A stretch of 64,000 nucleotides of DNA. Origin: QAMX01 sp964515055 (GTDB taxonomy: Bacteria > Bacillota > Clostridia > Oscillospirales > QAMX01). A program made the translations under genes and the position numbers. Numbering within the stretch: position 1 is the first letter of the stretch; each line of letters starts with the position of its first letter. This document shows, in pieces, positions 45,501 to 52,164 of the stretch. The notes beneath the pieces were generated by a model. It searched no databases, was not told the origin of the DNA, and was given only the letters and a program-made list of their open reading frames with translations. The stretch covers positions 124,001 through 188,000 of the forward strand of contig CAZEUG010000001.1 in the NCBI GenBank assembly GCA_964515055.1, in the 5' to 3' direction.

Positions 45501-45659
45501 AGTATCTTCCATAACGGGCTGCCAGTCGCTGGTAAGCTCATACTGGGCTTCGCCTGTATGATTGGCGGTGGCGTAAACCAGGTTGGTCGCCGGGCAGAAT
45601 GCCACGCGAATTTTGCTGCGCAGGGCATCCTGAATGCCGTAAATCATCTGATTGTCCAT
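42594..45659 (-). CDS. Alpha-mannosidase, GH38
   Basis: A 1021-residue retaining alpha-mannosidase with no signal peptide, hence intracellular. The start MDNQMIYGIQDALRS at 45659 has GGAGG ten bases upstream; the 82 additional upstream codons cover the promoter and are rejected. The catalytic domain begins near residue 230 with IGHTHIDVAWLWQFKDT, the zinc site, and has the nucleophile Asp in PMWVESDCNVVSGESLVRQ near 308 and WLPDTFGFQANMPQIL. C-terminal beta domains contain VHVEKAIENCSISQ and DWKIRHTIMRVYFPTN. It is first in a four-gene operon with two isomerases and lacZ. Confidence 0.95.
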   Translation of the reverse strand: MDNQMIYGIQDALRSKIRVAFCPATNLVYATANHTGEAQYELTSDWQPVMEDTVLSSGTVFIKGSVAIPENLAANEEYEDYLCVSIPEREGQVLINGEHYQGHDRNRTRIPLRAEWAGQTLSLEILSFGHDRGFINAIGVERVDKVVENYYYSYKIAVDFHMMEDRDRQLENTHIRVRVNQAIEDSIRDLDVDASGEVLHASVRKAADVLRTELAAIDDGDVRGWVNFIGHTHIDVAWLWQFKDTVRKCGHTFPNVLRLMDEFPDFTFSCSQLQLMDYTKKYYPEVYAQIKERVKEGRWEIVGPMWVESDCNVVSGESLVRQVLYGVRFSEEEFGTRSRVAWLPDTFGFQANMPQILKKSGTDYFYTYKLHWQHQNRFPYGMCRWQGLDGSEVVASIANNPGCYNGDPTPSELRIAKDRNLQNGQFDDVIFPYGFGDGGGGPTREMIESARRLADFPGLPRTRMERADSYFERLNERRDELPIWFGELYIETHRGTMTSEGKNKRANRMAEIMYQNAEKLGVYAELLGLKPDWSLLHEGWKEILLLQFHDVLPGSSIHAVYAEDCVEGYAKVFDLLHRFHEALTASAGHGAYAACNFLSWTRDAVCEFTCAADSIQDGETLLDDCGQAVPCVISAADNNQKRVVFEAKALPPFGMKLFTFGKAEPAKGSCAVVTEADGAITLETAQNIVTVTPLGLVSRIFDKQANREALRAPANDIRLFRDGPQGEDAWNLYDIYKNRPVDCDWNVTLKLTENSPFRAVVHVEKAIENCSISQDIIVYASSPVIDFKTTIDWKIRHTIMRVYFPTNVRSQSVACEVGFGTFMRPTIANTSFDHSRFEVCAHKFVDLSEGDYGVSVLNDCKYAHDCVDNTIGISLLRGTTHPDELADYGVHEINYAIYPHTGDWRTAHSARRGHEFNNAVQVLPLNVDTAKALNNQAFLSVDNDNIIVDTVKRAEDGCGVIVRLYECHGNRGNASLSFLRTLQSAFEVDLVEENPAPADFDGSTLRFSFTPYEIKTFRISF

Positions 45660-45725
45660 AAGTGGGAATCCTCCAGATTCAGTAAAGAGTGACAGCGTGA
45701 ATCGCTCACATCTGTATACAATATG

Positions 45726-45754
45726 ATTATACCTGTTTGCGCCCTGAAAAGCAA
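45726..45754 (-). promoter_or_regulatory. Promoter of the GH38-isomerase-lacZ operon
   Basis: Minus strand TTGCTT (45754-45749), 17-base spacer, TATAAT (45731-45726), about 65 bases before the GH38 start. Confidence 0.82.
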
Positions 45755-45761
45755 GATGCGC

Positions 45762-45777
45762 CGAAAAATATTTTTCG
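45762..45777. promoter_or_regulatory. 16-bp palindrome between divergent promoters (candidate shared operator)
   Basis: CGAAAAATATTTTTCG is a perfect inverted repeat. Its centre (45769.5) coincides exactly with the midpoint between the -35 boxes of the two divergent promoters (45754 and 45785). A larger repeat, GCCGAAA (45760-45766) with TTTCGGC (45778-45784), surrounds its right half. A regulator bound here would contact both promoters; no regulator gene is adjacent. Confidence 0.65.
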
Positions 45778-45784
45778 TTTCGGC

Positions 45785-45813
45785 TGGAAAAAACACGCCC
45801 TGTATGGTATAAT
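45785..45813 (+). promoter_or_regulatory. Promoter of the SIS-HAD/kinase operon
   Basis: TGGAAA (45785-45790), 17-base spacer, TATAAT (45808-45813), giving a leader of about 90 bases. Confidence 0.78.
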
Positions 45814-45868
45814 GTTTTCGGTGCAAAAAAACTGCGCCTTTTTGTGGAGCCTGATTTCCTGAATGAAA

Positions 45869-45902
45869 CAGTCTCCGAAAAATCCGGAATCAAAGGAGAC
45901 TG
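45869..45902 (+). promoter_or_regulatory. Hairpin occluding the ribosome binding site of the SIS-HAD gene
   Basis: CAGTCTCC (45869-45876) pairs perfectly with GGAGACTG (45895-45902). The 3' arm contains the only candidate Shine-Dalgarno sequence (AGGAG, 45894-45898), which lies 13 bases from the ATG. When folded, the site would be masked, so translation may be conditional. Confidence 0.55.
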
Positions 45903-45911
45903 CATTCACAC

Positions 45912-47258
45912 ATGAGTATATCCAACGCCGCAACCGGCGAGATCAAAAACTATTGGCTCGGCCTTCAGGCCACATGGACAGAATCGACAGAACAGGCGCT
46001 GGCCGACATGGCGGAGCTTCTACTGGCGGCACATCAGCACGGTGCCACGGTATGGACAGCCGGCAGCGCCGCTTCGGACATGACGGAGAGCCTGCTGCGT
46101 CACTGCGCCGTACTGGGTCGTGCGGGCGTTGCGTCGGTTTGCCTGCCGGCCTGCCCGAATGTGCGCATGAATACGCTGAAGGCCGCGGCGCACCGCGGTG
46201 ACGTCCTGTGCATCTTCGCAGAAGACGGCGCGTGTGATTCGGCTGTCAGCCTGGCGGAATATGCAAAGGCCAACGGTCTGCAGGTGATCGGCTTCCTCAG
46301 TGGGGACGGCGACCGCCTGCTCCCGCTCTGCGAGTGCGCCGTCTGCTTCTCCGCTTCGAATGCGCAGAGCGTTCGCGACCTGCATCGGATTGGCATTCAC
46401 GCCGTCACAGCATCGCTGGCCGAACAGCTGAAGGATGCCTGGGGCATGGAAGTGATCTTCCCGCCGGTTCCCGGCCGTGTCTTCCAGTTTGCACTGTTCG
46501 ACTTTGACGGAACGCTTTCGCTGATTCGCGAGGGCTGGCAGAAGGTCATGATTCCCTATTTCTGCGAAGAAATCTTCAAGACGCCAGTGGGCAAAACCGA
46601 GGATCCGCAGGCGGTGGAAGCTTGCGTGACGGAATTTGTCGACCTGTTGACCGGCAAACAAACCATATATCAATGCATCCGTCTGGCGGAGGAAGTGGAA
46701 AAACGCGGCGGTACGCCGGAGGATCCGATGGCGTATAAGACGGAGTACCTGCGCCGCCTGATGGAGAAAATCAAGGATCGGCGGGAGGGCCTGGCCAACG
46801 GCAGCATCGATCCGGAATCCCTGCTCGTCCGCGGAACGGTTCCGCTGCTGGAAGCTCTGAAGCGCGCCGGTGTGACGCTGTACCTGGCCTCCGGCACCGA
46901 TCAGCCGCAGGTGCGTGAGGAAGCGGCGCTGCTGGGACTGGACAAATATTTTGACGGGAATATTTACGGCGCATTGGACGAACATGTCACCTCCTGCACC
47001 AAAGAGCTGGTCATCAAACGCCTGCTCGCAGAAAACAACCTCGACGGGACGGAGCTGCTCAGCTTCGGCGATGGCTTTGTGGAAATTGAACTCGTCTCCA
47101 ACCTTGGCGGCTATCCGGTTGCTGTTGCTACCGATGAATCCCGGAAAATGGGCATCGATCAGTGGAAACGCGACCGCCTCGTGAAGGCTGGTGCCGGTAC
47201 GGTCATTCCGGACTTTGAATGTGCGGAACGGCTGGTGAACTTTATTCTTGGCCGCTGA
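45912..47258 (+). CDS. SIS-domain (GmhA-like)/HAD phosphatase fusion protein
   Basis: A 448-residue two-domain protein. Residues 1-190 resemble the GmhA sedoheptulose-7-phosphate isomerase fold: WTAGSAASDMTESLL, RGDVLCIFAEDGACDSAVSLAEYAK, GLQVIGFLSGD and LHRIGIHAV align in order. However, the Gly-rich and Thr/Ser-Gly-Asn phosphate loops are altered. Residues 195-448 form a class-I HAD hydrolase: FALFDFDGTLSLIREGW (nucleophile Asp), YLASGTDQ (motif II) and LLSFGDGFVEIELV (motif IV), with a helical cap. The product should isomerise or bind a sugar phosphate and dephosphorylate a related compound. It is followed after 38 bases by an HldE-like kinase and is divergent from the GH38 operon. Confidence 0.8.
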   Translation: MSISNAATGEIKNYWLGLQATWTESTEQALADMAELLLAAHQHGATVWTAGSAASDMTESLLRHCAVLGRAGVASVCLPACPNVRMNTLKAAAHRGDVLCIFAEDGACDSAVSLAEYAKANGLQVIGFLSGDGDRLLPLCECAVCFSASNAQSVRDLHRIGIHAVTASLAEQLKDAWGMEVIFPPVPGRVFQFALFDFDGTLSLIREGWQKVMIPYFCEEIFKTPVGKTEDPQAVEACVTEFVDLLTGKQTIYQCIRLAEEVEKRGGTPEDPMAYKTEYLRRLMEKIKDRREGLANGSIDPESLLVRGTVPLLEALKRAGVTLYLASGTDQPQVREEAALLGLDKYFDGNIYGALDEHVTSCTKELVIKRLLAENNLDGTELLSFGDGFVEIELVSNLGGYPVAVATDESRKMGIDQWKRDRLVKAGAGTVIPDFECAERLVNFILGR

Positions 47259-47296
47259 GAGACCAGTCGGCAGACACACAAACAGGAGGAAACCAT

Positions 47297-48322
47297 ATGA
47301 ATCTGCAGCGTCTTGAAGAACTGATGGCGCGTGCCAGTCAGGCGAAAATCACAGTTGTCGGCGATTTCTGCCTGGACAAATATCTGTATATCGATCCGAA
47401 GCTGGATGAACCGTCCCTGGAAACCGGAAAAACCGCCTATCAGGTCATCGGCAAGGGAATTTACGCGGGCGGCGCGGGCAACGTTGCCTCCAATCTGCGC
47501 GGCCTCACGGCACAGGTGCAGTGCGTCGGCATTGTCGGCGATGACGGCGAAGGCTATGAGCTGCTCAACGTCCTGAACCGGATGGGTGCGGACACCACGG
47601 GCATGATTCGCGACCCGAACCGCTGCACCTCGACCTACACCAAACCGATGTACGGCGAGCCGGGCAGCTATGAAGAGCTGAACCGCCTCGATTTCAAAAA
47701 TTTCAAACCCATGGACAAGGACATCGAAGCACAGGTCATTGCCAATATGCGCGCCTGTGCGGCCACCTCGGACGCACTCCTGGTGCTGGATCAGTTCGTT
47801 GAGCCCGATTGCGGCGTCATCAATTCCGCCGTCCGACAGGCTGTCTTTGAGCTGGCGGCGGAGCGCCCGGAGCTTGTGATCTACGCGGATTCCCGCGCCT
47901 TTATCCACCTCTTCTCCGGCGTCATCGTCAAGTGCAACAACTTTGAAGTGGTGCGCTCCATCGACCCGAACTATGAGGGCGAGCCGGACGGAGACACGGT
48001 GTTTGACTGCGGCCGGAAGCTGTACGCCAAGAACGACCGCCCGGTCTTCGTGACCCGCGGCAAGGACGGCATCATGGTCTTTGACGCGGAGGGCGTCCAC
48101 TCGGCGTCGGCGCTGAATGTTCCGGGACCGTTCGACATCTGCGGCGCCGGAGATTCTGCGGCCTCCGGCATCGTGCTGGCGCTGTCACTCGGCGCAGCGC
48201 CGGAGGACGCTGCCGTTCTCGGCAATGTCGTCGCCTCCATCACCATCCAGCAAATCGGCGTGACCGGTTTTGCAACGCCGGAACAGGTACTCCGGCGGTA
48301 TCGCGAATATTTCGGCGCATAA
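47297..48322 (+). CDS. PfkB-family carbohydrate kinase, HldE kinase-domain-like
   Basis: A 341-residue ribokinase-fold enzyme. ITVVGDFCLDKYLYIDP, KGIYAGGAGNVASNLRGLTAQVQCVGIVGDD and the catalytic ICGAGDSAASGIVLALSLG (anion hole and Asp base) are conserved. The GGAGNVA pattern and insert lengths are closest to the heptose-7-phosphate kinase half of HldE (RfaE1), but no nucleotidyltransferase half is fused or adjacent. AGGAGG lies seven bases before the ATG at 47297. It shares a transcript with the GmhA-like SIS-HAD gene, consistent with a heptose-like or other sugar-phosphate pathway; the substrate is inference. Confidence 0.85.
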   Translation: MNLQRLEELMARASQAKITVVGDFCLDKYLYIDPKLDEPSLETGKTAYQVIGKGIYAGGAGNVASNLRGLTAQVQCVGIVGDDGEGYELLNVLNRMGADTTGMIRDPNRCTSTYTKPMYGEPGSYEELNRLDFKNFKPMDKDIEAQVIANMRACAATSDALLVLDQFVEPDCGVINSAVRQAVFELAAERPELVIYADSRAFIHLFSGVIVKCNNFEVVRSIDPNYEGEPDGDTVFDCGRKLYAKNDRPVFVTRGKDGIMVFDAEGVHSASALNVPGPFDICGAGDSAASGIVLALSLGAAPEDAAVLGNVVASITIQQIGVTGFATPEQVLRRYREYFGA

Positions 48323-48326
48323 CCTC

Positions 48327-48355
48327 TTGACAAAACCGAAGGAAACGCATATAAT
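48327..48355 (+). promoter_or_regulatory. Consensus promoter of the glp module
   Basis: TTGACA (48327-48332), 17-base spacer, TATAAT (48350-48355): both boxes match the vegetative consensus perfectly, only four bases after the kinase stop. Confidence 0.93.
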
Positions 48356-48372
48356 AAGACAAACGAAATAAA

Positions 48373-48455
48373 TTGCGGCAGAGTTTTGAGAACGCACAAA
48401 GGCCGGTTCCAGAGTGGAATGGGCTTTTGGGCGTTCTTTTTTTGTGCAACTGCCG
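48373..48455 (+). promoter_or_regulatory. Leader terminator/antiterminator-like structure of the glp module
   Basis: A terminator form pairs AGAACGC (48389-48395) with GCGTTCT (48431-48437), with inner AAAGGCC/GGGCTTT (48398-48404 with 48421-48427) and TTCC/GGAA, followed by seven T. An overlapping alternative pairs GCACAAA (48394-48400) with TTTGTGC (48441-48447) and CGGCAG (48376-48381) with CTGCCG (48450-48455), which would trap the T-tract. Such a leader is expected to be attenuated; in Bacillus glp genes GlpP acts this way, but the factor here is unknown. Confidence 0.68.
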
Positions 48456-48470
48456 TTGGAGGGGCATTTG

Positions 48471-49901
48471 ATGAAACCAACACAGTATGACTGCATTGTG
48501 ATCGGCGGAGGTGCGGTCGGTACGCTGACGCTGCGTGCGCTGACCGCAGCCGGCGCATCGGCGCTGCTGCTGGAAGCCGGGACTGACCTGGCATCCGGTG
48601 CAACACGCGCCAACAGCGCCATCATCCATGCCGGTTTTGACCCGCTACCCGGCACGAAAAAAGCGGAAATGAACGTCCGAGGCGCTGCACTGTACCCGGA
48701 GCTGGTGCGTACCCTGGACATCCCATACCGGCCGACCGATTCGCTGGTGGTGGCCTATTCGCCGGAGGAAATCCCGGTACTGGAAACGCTGCTGGCGCGA
48801 GGCCAGGCCAACGGTGTTCGCGATTTGCAGCTGCTCACCCGTCAGGAAGTGCTGGAACGCGAACCCAACCTTTCCGGCGACGTGTGCGGGGCACTCCGCG
48901 CTGCATCTGCCATCATTGAACCGTGGACGGTCGCCATTGCCGCCGCGGAAAATGCCTGCGACCACGGCGCAGGCGTGGCAACAGAGCATCGCGTCACATC
49001 GATCACGGCCACAGGCGACGGCTTCTGCGTCACGGCGCGCACACCGGTGGGGGACATGACCTTCCGGGCATCTGCCGTGGTGAATGCCGCCGGTGTTCAT
49101 GCCGACGAAATTCACGCAATGCTGCTGCCGAAAACCTATCACATCACGGGCAAGCGCGGCCAGTACGTCGTGCTGGATCGGCGGGCAGGCGGTCTGGTGC
49201 GCAGCGTGGTGTTTGCCTGCCCGACGGAAAAGGGCAAGGGCGTCCTGATCACGCCGGAAATCCATGGCCGGGTCATGATCGGCCCGGACAGCACGGTCTG
49301 CGATGACCGCGAGGACATTGCCACAACGGTGGACGCATTGACCTATGTGAAGCAGACGGCCAGTCGCTACCTGTCGGTTCACCTGCCAACGGAGCTGCAG
49401 ATTCATACGTTTGCCGGGATTCGCCCTGCCGGAGACACGGGCGATTTCGTGATCGGCGAGGCCGAGGGTCTACACGGCTTCTTTGAGGCCGCCTGCATTG
49501 AATCACCGGGGCTGGCCTCCGCACCGGCCATCGCCCAGCGGCTGGCCGAGCAGATTGCGGAATACCTGTCGCTTCCCAAACAGGGAAGACAAACCTTCCT
49601 CCCGCCGCGCCGGCCGCGCCTGCGCATTGATGAAGCGTCCCGCGGTGCCGAAACCACGCTCGTCTGCCGCTGTGAAAAGGTGACGGAAGCGCAGATTGTC
49701 GATGCGATTCACCGGAATTGCGGAGCCCGCACCGTCAAAGGTGTCAAGCTCCGCACCGGCGCAACGCTGGGCGAATGCCAGGGTGGCTTCTGCACACCGA
49801 AAATTGTCCGGATTCTGGCAAGAGAGCTGCACGCAGAGCCACAGACCATCCGATACGATGAACCGGGCTCCGAGTGCCTGATCGGAAAAACGCGGGGGTG
49901 A
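48471..49901 (+). CDS. FAD-dependent glycerol-3-phosphate dehydrogenase-like protein (GlpA-like) with [2Fe-2S] BFD-like tail
   Basis: A 476-residue DAO-family flavoprotein. DCIVIGGGAVGTLTLRAL binds FAD, and GATRANSAIIHAGFDP and the HITGKRGQYVVLDR segment match GlpA/GlpD-like dehydrogenases. The last 90 residues carry LVCRCEKVTEAQIVDAI and GATLGECQGGFC, a Cys pattern of BFD-like iron-sulphur domains. It should oxidise glycerol-3-phosphate to DHAP with the next two gene products. The ATG at 48471 has GGAGGGG six bases upstream; 19 upstream codons would be in the leader hairpin and are rejected. Confidence 0.88.
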   Translation: MKPTQYDCIVIGGGAVGTLTLRALTAAGASALLLEAGTDLASGATRANSAIIHAGFDPLPGTKKAEMNVRGAALYPELVRTLDIPYRPTDSLVVAYSPEEIPVLETLLARGQANGVRDLQLLTRQEVLEREPNLSGDVCGALRAASAIIEPWTVAIAAAENACDHGAGVATEHRVTSITATGDGFCVTARTPVGDMTFRASAVVNAAGVHADEIHAMLLPKTYHITGKRGQYVVLDRRAGGLVRSVVFACPTEKGKGVLITPEIHGRVMIGPDSTVCDDREDIATTVDALTYVKQTASRYLSVHLPTELQIHTFAGIRPAGDTGDFVIGEAEGLHGFFEAACIESPGLASAPAIAQRLAEQIAEYLSLPKQGRQTFLPPRRPRLRIDEASRGAETTLVCRCEKVTEAQIVDAIHRNCGARTVKGVKLRTGATLGECQGGFCTPKIVRILARELHAEPQTIRYDEPGSECLIGKTRG

Positions 49902-49907
49902 ACGAGT

Positions 49908-51197
49908 ATGCAACAGTATATGGAAACGGCCAGACGGTCGGAACATCATGCACTGGCCATTGTCGGCGGCGGCGTCGGCGGAATGGCGGCGGCGATTGCC
50001 GCATACGACAGGGGCTGCCGGGATATCGTCCTGCTGGAAACCGATGAGCGCCTGGGCGGCGTGCTGCCGCAGTGCATCCATGCCGGGTTCGGTCTGAAGA
50101 CATTTGATGAGGAGCTGACCGGCCCGGAATACGCGACGCGCTATGCGGACGAAGTGACAGCGCGTGGAATCGATGTGCGTCTGGGCGCACACGTCACCTC
50201 CCTCGGCAATGGCCGGACACTGTCGGTTCTGTCGGCACAGGACGGCGCCTACGATATTCACGCGGATGCCGTGATTGTCGCGGCGGGGTGCCGAGAACGC
50301 CCGGCGGGTGCGCTGACGCTGGAAGGGCCGAGAGTCGCCGGCATTCTGACCGCCGGCACCGCGCAACGCTATCTCAATATCGACGGTTACATGGTCGGCC
50401 GCCGCGTGGTGATTCTGGGCTCCGGCGATATCGGTCTGATCATGGCGAGACGCCTGACACTGGAGGGTGCCAGGGTACTCTGCGTCTGTGAGCTGATGCC
50501 GTGGTCAAACGGCCTGCAGCGCAATATCGTGCAGTGTCTGGAGGATTACAACATTCCGCTCCACTGCTCGACCACGGTGGTCGGCGTGGAGGGAACCGGA
50601 AGACTGTCGGCGGTCTGGGTTGCGCCGGTGGATGGAAACCGCCAGCCGATACTCAGCGAACGACGCCGGATTTCGTGTGATACGCTGCTGCTGTCTGTCG
50701 GACTGCTGCCTGAGGCGCGTCTGGCCGAGGAGGCCGGAATTGCGCTCGGAAGGAACGGCGGTATTGCCGTCGATGAACGGCGACAGACCTGGGCAGAGGG
50801 CGTTTTTGCCTGTGGAAACGTGGTGCAGGTGCATGATCTGGCTGATGACGTGGCCGCAGAGGGCGCCATCGCCGGGAAAAGCGCAGCGGAATATCTGAAG
50901 GGGTCTGCTCCGACCAGTCGCCGCTCCGTCGAAACGATCGCCGGGAGCGGGATTGCCCATGTCGTCCCGGAACGACTGCACGAATCGTCTGCTGCGGAAC
51001 TCAGCTTCCGGGTGCGTGCGGTGGAGCGCAACGTCTGGATCCGGATTCGAAGCGGCGAGACAGTCGTCAAACGCGTCCGGAAATCGGTCATCCGCCCGGG
51101 CGAAATGCAGCACGTGACGCTGCAGGTCGATCAGATTCATCCCGGCGAAAAGCTCTGCGTTGACATTGAACGGGAAACCGAACAGGAGGGCAATTGA
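49908..51197 (+). CDS. FAD/NAD(P)-dependent oxidoreductase (GlpB-like partner subunit)
   Basis: A 429-residue two-dinucleotide-fold protein. LAIVGGGVGGMAAAIAAYDRG binds FAD, VVILGSGDIGLIMARRLTLEGA is the second dinucleotide fold, and GVFACGNVVQVHDLADDVAAEG is the C-terminal FAD motif. In Clostridia this type accompanies a GlpA-like flavoprotein and DUF1667 protein and probably passes electrons to NAD or a carrier. It starts six bases after the upstream stop, and the end contains the AGGAGGG of the DUF1667 gene. The electron acceptor is not determined by sequence. Confidence 0.85.
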   Translation: MQQYMETARRSEHHALAIVGGGVGGMAAAIAAYDRGCRDIVLLETDERLGGVLPQCIHAGFGLKTFDEELTGPEYATRYADEVTARGIDVRLGAHVTSLGNGRTLSVLSAQDGAYDIHADAVIVAAGCRERPAGALTLEGPRVAGILTAGTAQRYLNIDGYMVGRRVVILGSGDIGLIMARRLTLEGARVLCVCELMPWSNGLQRNIVQCLEDYNIPLHCSTTVVGVEGTGRLSAVWVAPVDGNRQPILSERRRISCDTLLLSVGLLPEARLAEEAGIALGRNGGIAVDERRQTWAEGVFACGNVVQVHDLADDVAAEGAIAGKSAAEYLKGSAPTSRRSVETIAGSGIAHVVPERLHESSAAELSFRVRAVERNVWIRIRSGETVVKRVRKSVIRPGEMQHVTLQVDQIHPGEKLCVDIERETEQEGN

Positions 51198-51198
51198 C

Positions 51199-51561
51199 AT
51201 GACAGAAAAAGTCTGGATCTGCATCACTTGTCCGGAGGGCTGCGAAATCCGTGCCCAGCTGGATGCAACCGGAAACGTGACGGCAGTCTCTGGCAACCGC
51301 TGCCCACGTGGTGAACGGTATGTCCGGAGCGAGGCGGTACATCCTGTCCGCCAGCTGTCCTCGACTGTGTTGCTGACCGGCGGGAAACAACCGTTGGTGC
51401 CTGTGCGCGCCGCACAGCCGATTCCGAAAGCGTCTATTCCGTCCGTGATGGCGGAAATCCGTGCGGCGCGCGTGACCGCACCGGTCAGGCGTGGACAGAT
51501 TCTCCTGGAAAATGCGGCGGGAACCGGCGTGGCCATCATCGCCTGTGCAGACGCGGAATAG
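51199..51561 (+). CDS. DUF1667 iron-sulphur-like protein (third glp subunit)
   Basis: A 120-residue protein starting MTEKVWICITCPEGCEI, with CxxCxxxC, and then VSGNRCPRGERYVRSEAVHPVRQLSSTV, the DUF1667 core. Four cysteines could hold a cluster or metal. AGGAGGG lies nine bases before the ATG, which is one base past the upstream stop. In Firmicutes this family follows the two flavoproteins almost invariably, so a small electron-transfer subunit is the best guess. Confidence 0.88.
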   Translation: MTEKVWICITCPEGCEIRAQLDATGNVTAVSGNRCPRGERYVRSEAVHPVRQLSSTVLLTGGKQPLVPVRAAQPIPKASIPSVMAEIRAARVTAPVRRGQILLENAAGTGVAIIACADAE

Positions 51562-51666
51562 TGTGAAGCATTTGTCCTGAAAATAATTTCCATGTTTTTC
51601 CGGCATAAAAACGGATGGAACATCGAATTCTAACCGTGTGCAGCAACATTCAAAAGTAGGAGAGAC

Positions 51667-51909
51667 ATGGCTATGAAAAAAATACTGACGTTGATTCTGT
51701 GCATTTGTCTGGCGGTACCTGTCCTGACGGCCTGTGAAGACCGGGACGAAAACAACAAGGGCACCGGCACCTCTGCCCGAACCGAAAAAACGGGCTGGGT
51801 GACCTCAACATCGGAACCGCTGAAGCAGACGGAATCCAAGCCGGCAACGGATGTGACCGGCCAGACGTCCCAGACCGTGACGGACTTGCCGGAATCCTCC
51901 AAAAAATAA
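51667..51909 (+). CDS. Small lipoprotein of unknown function
   Basis: An 80-residue protein: MAMKKILTLILCICLAVPVLTACEDRD, with lipobox L-T-A-C at Cys23, followed by a short, hydrophilic Thr/Ser/Lys-rich tail without any fold I recognise. AGGAG precedes the first ATG by four bases and the second (51673) by ten, so either may be used. It stands alone between the glp module and a long hairpin. Confidence 0.72.
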   Translation: MAMKKILTLILCICLAVPVLTACEDRDENNKGTGTSARTEKTGWVTSTSEPLKQTESKPATDVTGQTSQTVTDLPESSKK

Positions 51910-51911
51910 CA

Positions 51912-52003
51912 GTCAGCATCGATCGTCCCCTGTGCCAGACCTCGAAACGACAGCAATTTCGGGGCTGTGTGCAGGGGACGATCGCGTCTGACCACCGTTT
52001 TTT
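51912..52003 (+). terminator. Long-stem hairpin/terminator after the small lipoprotein
   Basis: CGATCGTCCCCTG (51920-51932) pairs perfectly with CAGGGGACGATCG (51972-51984), and GTCAG/CTGAC extends it outward. A smaller ACAGC/GCTGT stem sits in the loop. CACCGTTTTTT follows. The 39-base structured loop is large for a simple terminator, so a small structured RNA is an alternative. Confidence 0.65.
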
Positions 52004-52078
52004 GAACGTGCAAACCCCGAAAAACGATCTGTTTCGAGAAAATTTACAGACAGACGTGAAAAAAATCGGGAAAAGCAC

Positions 52079-52107
52079 TTGTAAATTTGGGCAAAATAGT
52101 GTATGAT
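52079..52107 (+). promoter_or_regulatory. Promoter of the CdaR/PucR-like regulator gene
   Basis: TTGTAA (52079-52084), 17-base spacer, TATGAT (52102-52107), about 50 bases before the start at 52165. Confidence 0.68.
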
Positions 52108-52164
52108 ATAACCAGATGAGACATACCAAGCAGAAGCATGCATTTTTTGATGGGGGTTCAATAC

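Noticed and set aside
42711..45692. 993-codon open frame antisense to the GH38 gene
   Set aside because: No recognisable domain; GH38 catalytic motifs on the minus strand settle the coding strand.
45660..45905. 82-codon N-terminal extension of the GH38 frame
   Set aside because: It would translate through the mapped promoter and palindrome; a strong ribosome binding site supports the start at 45659.
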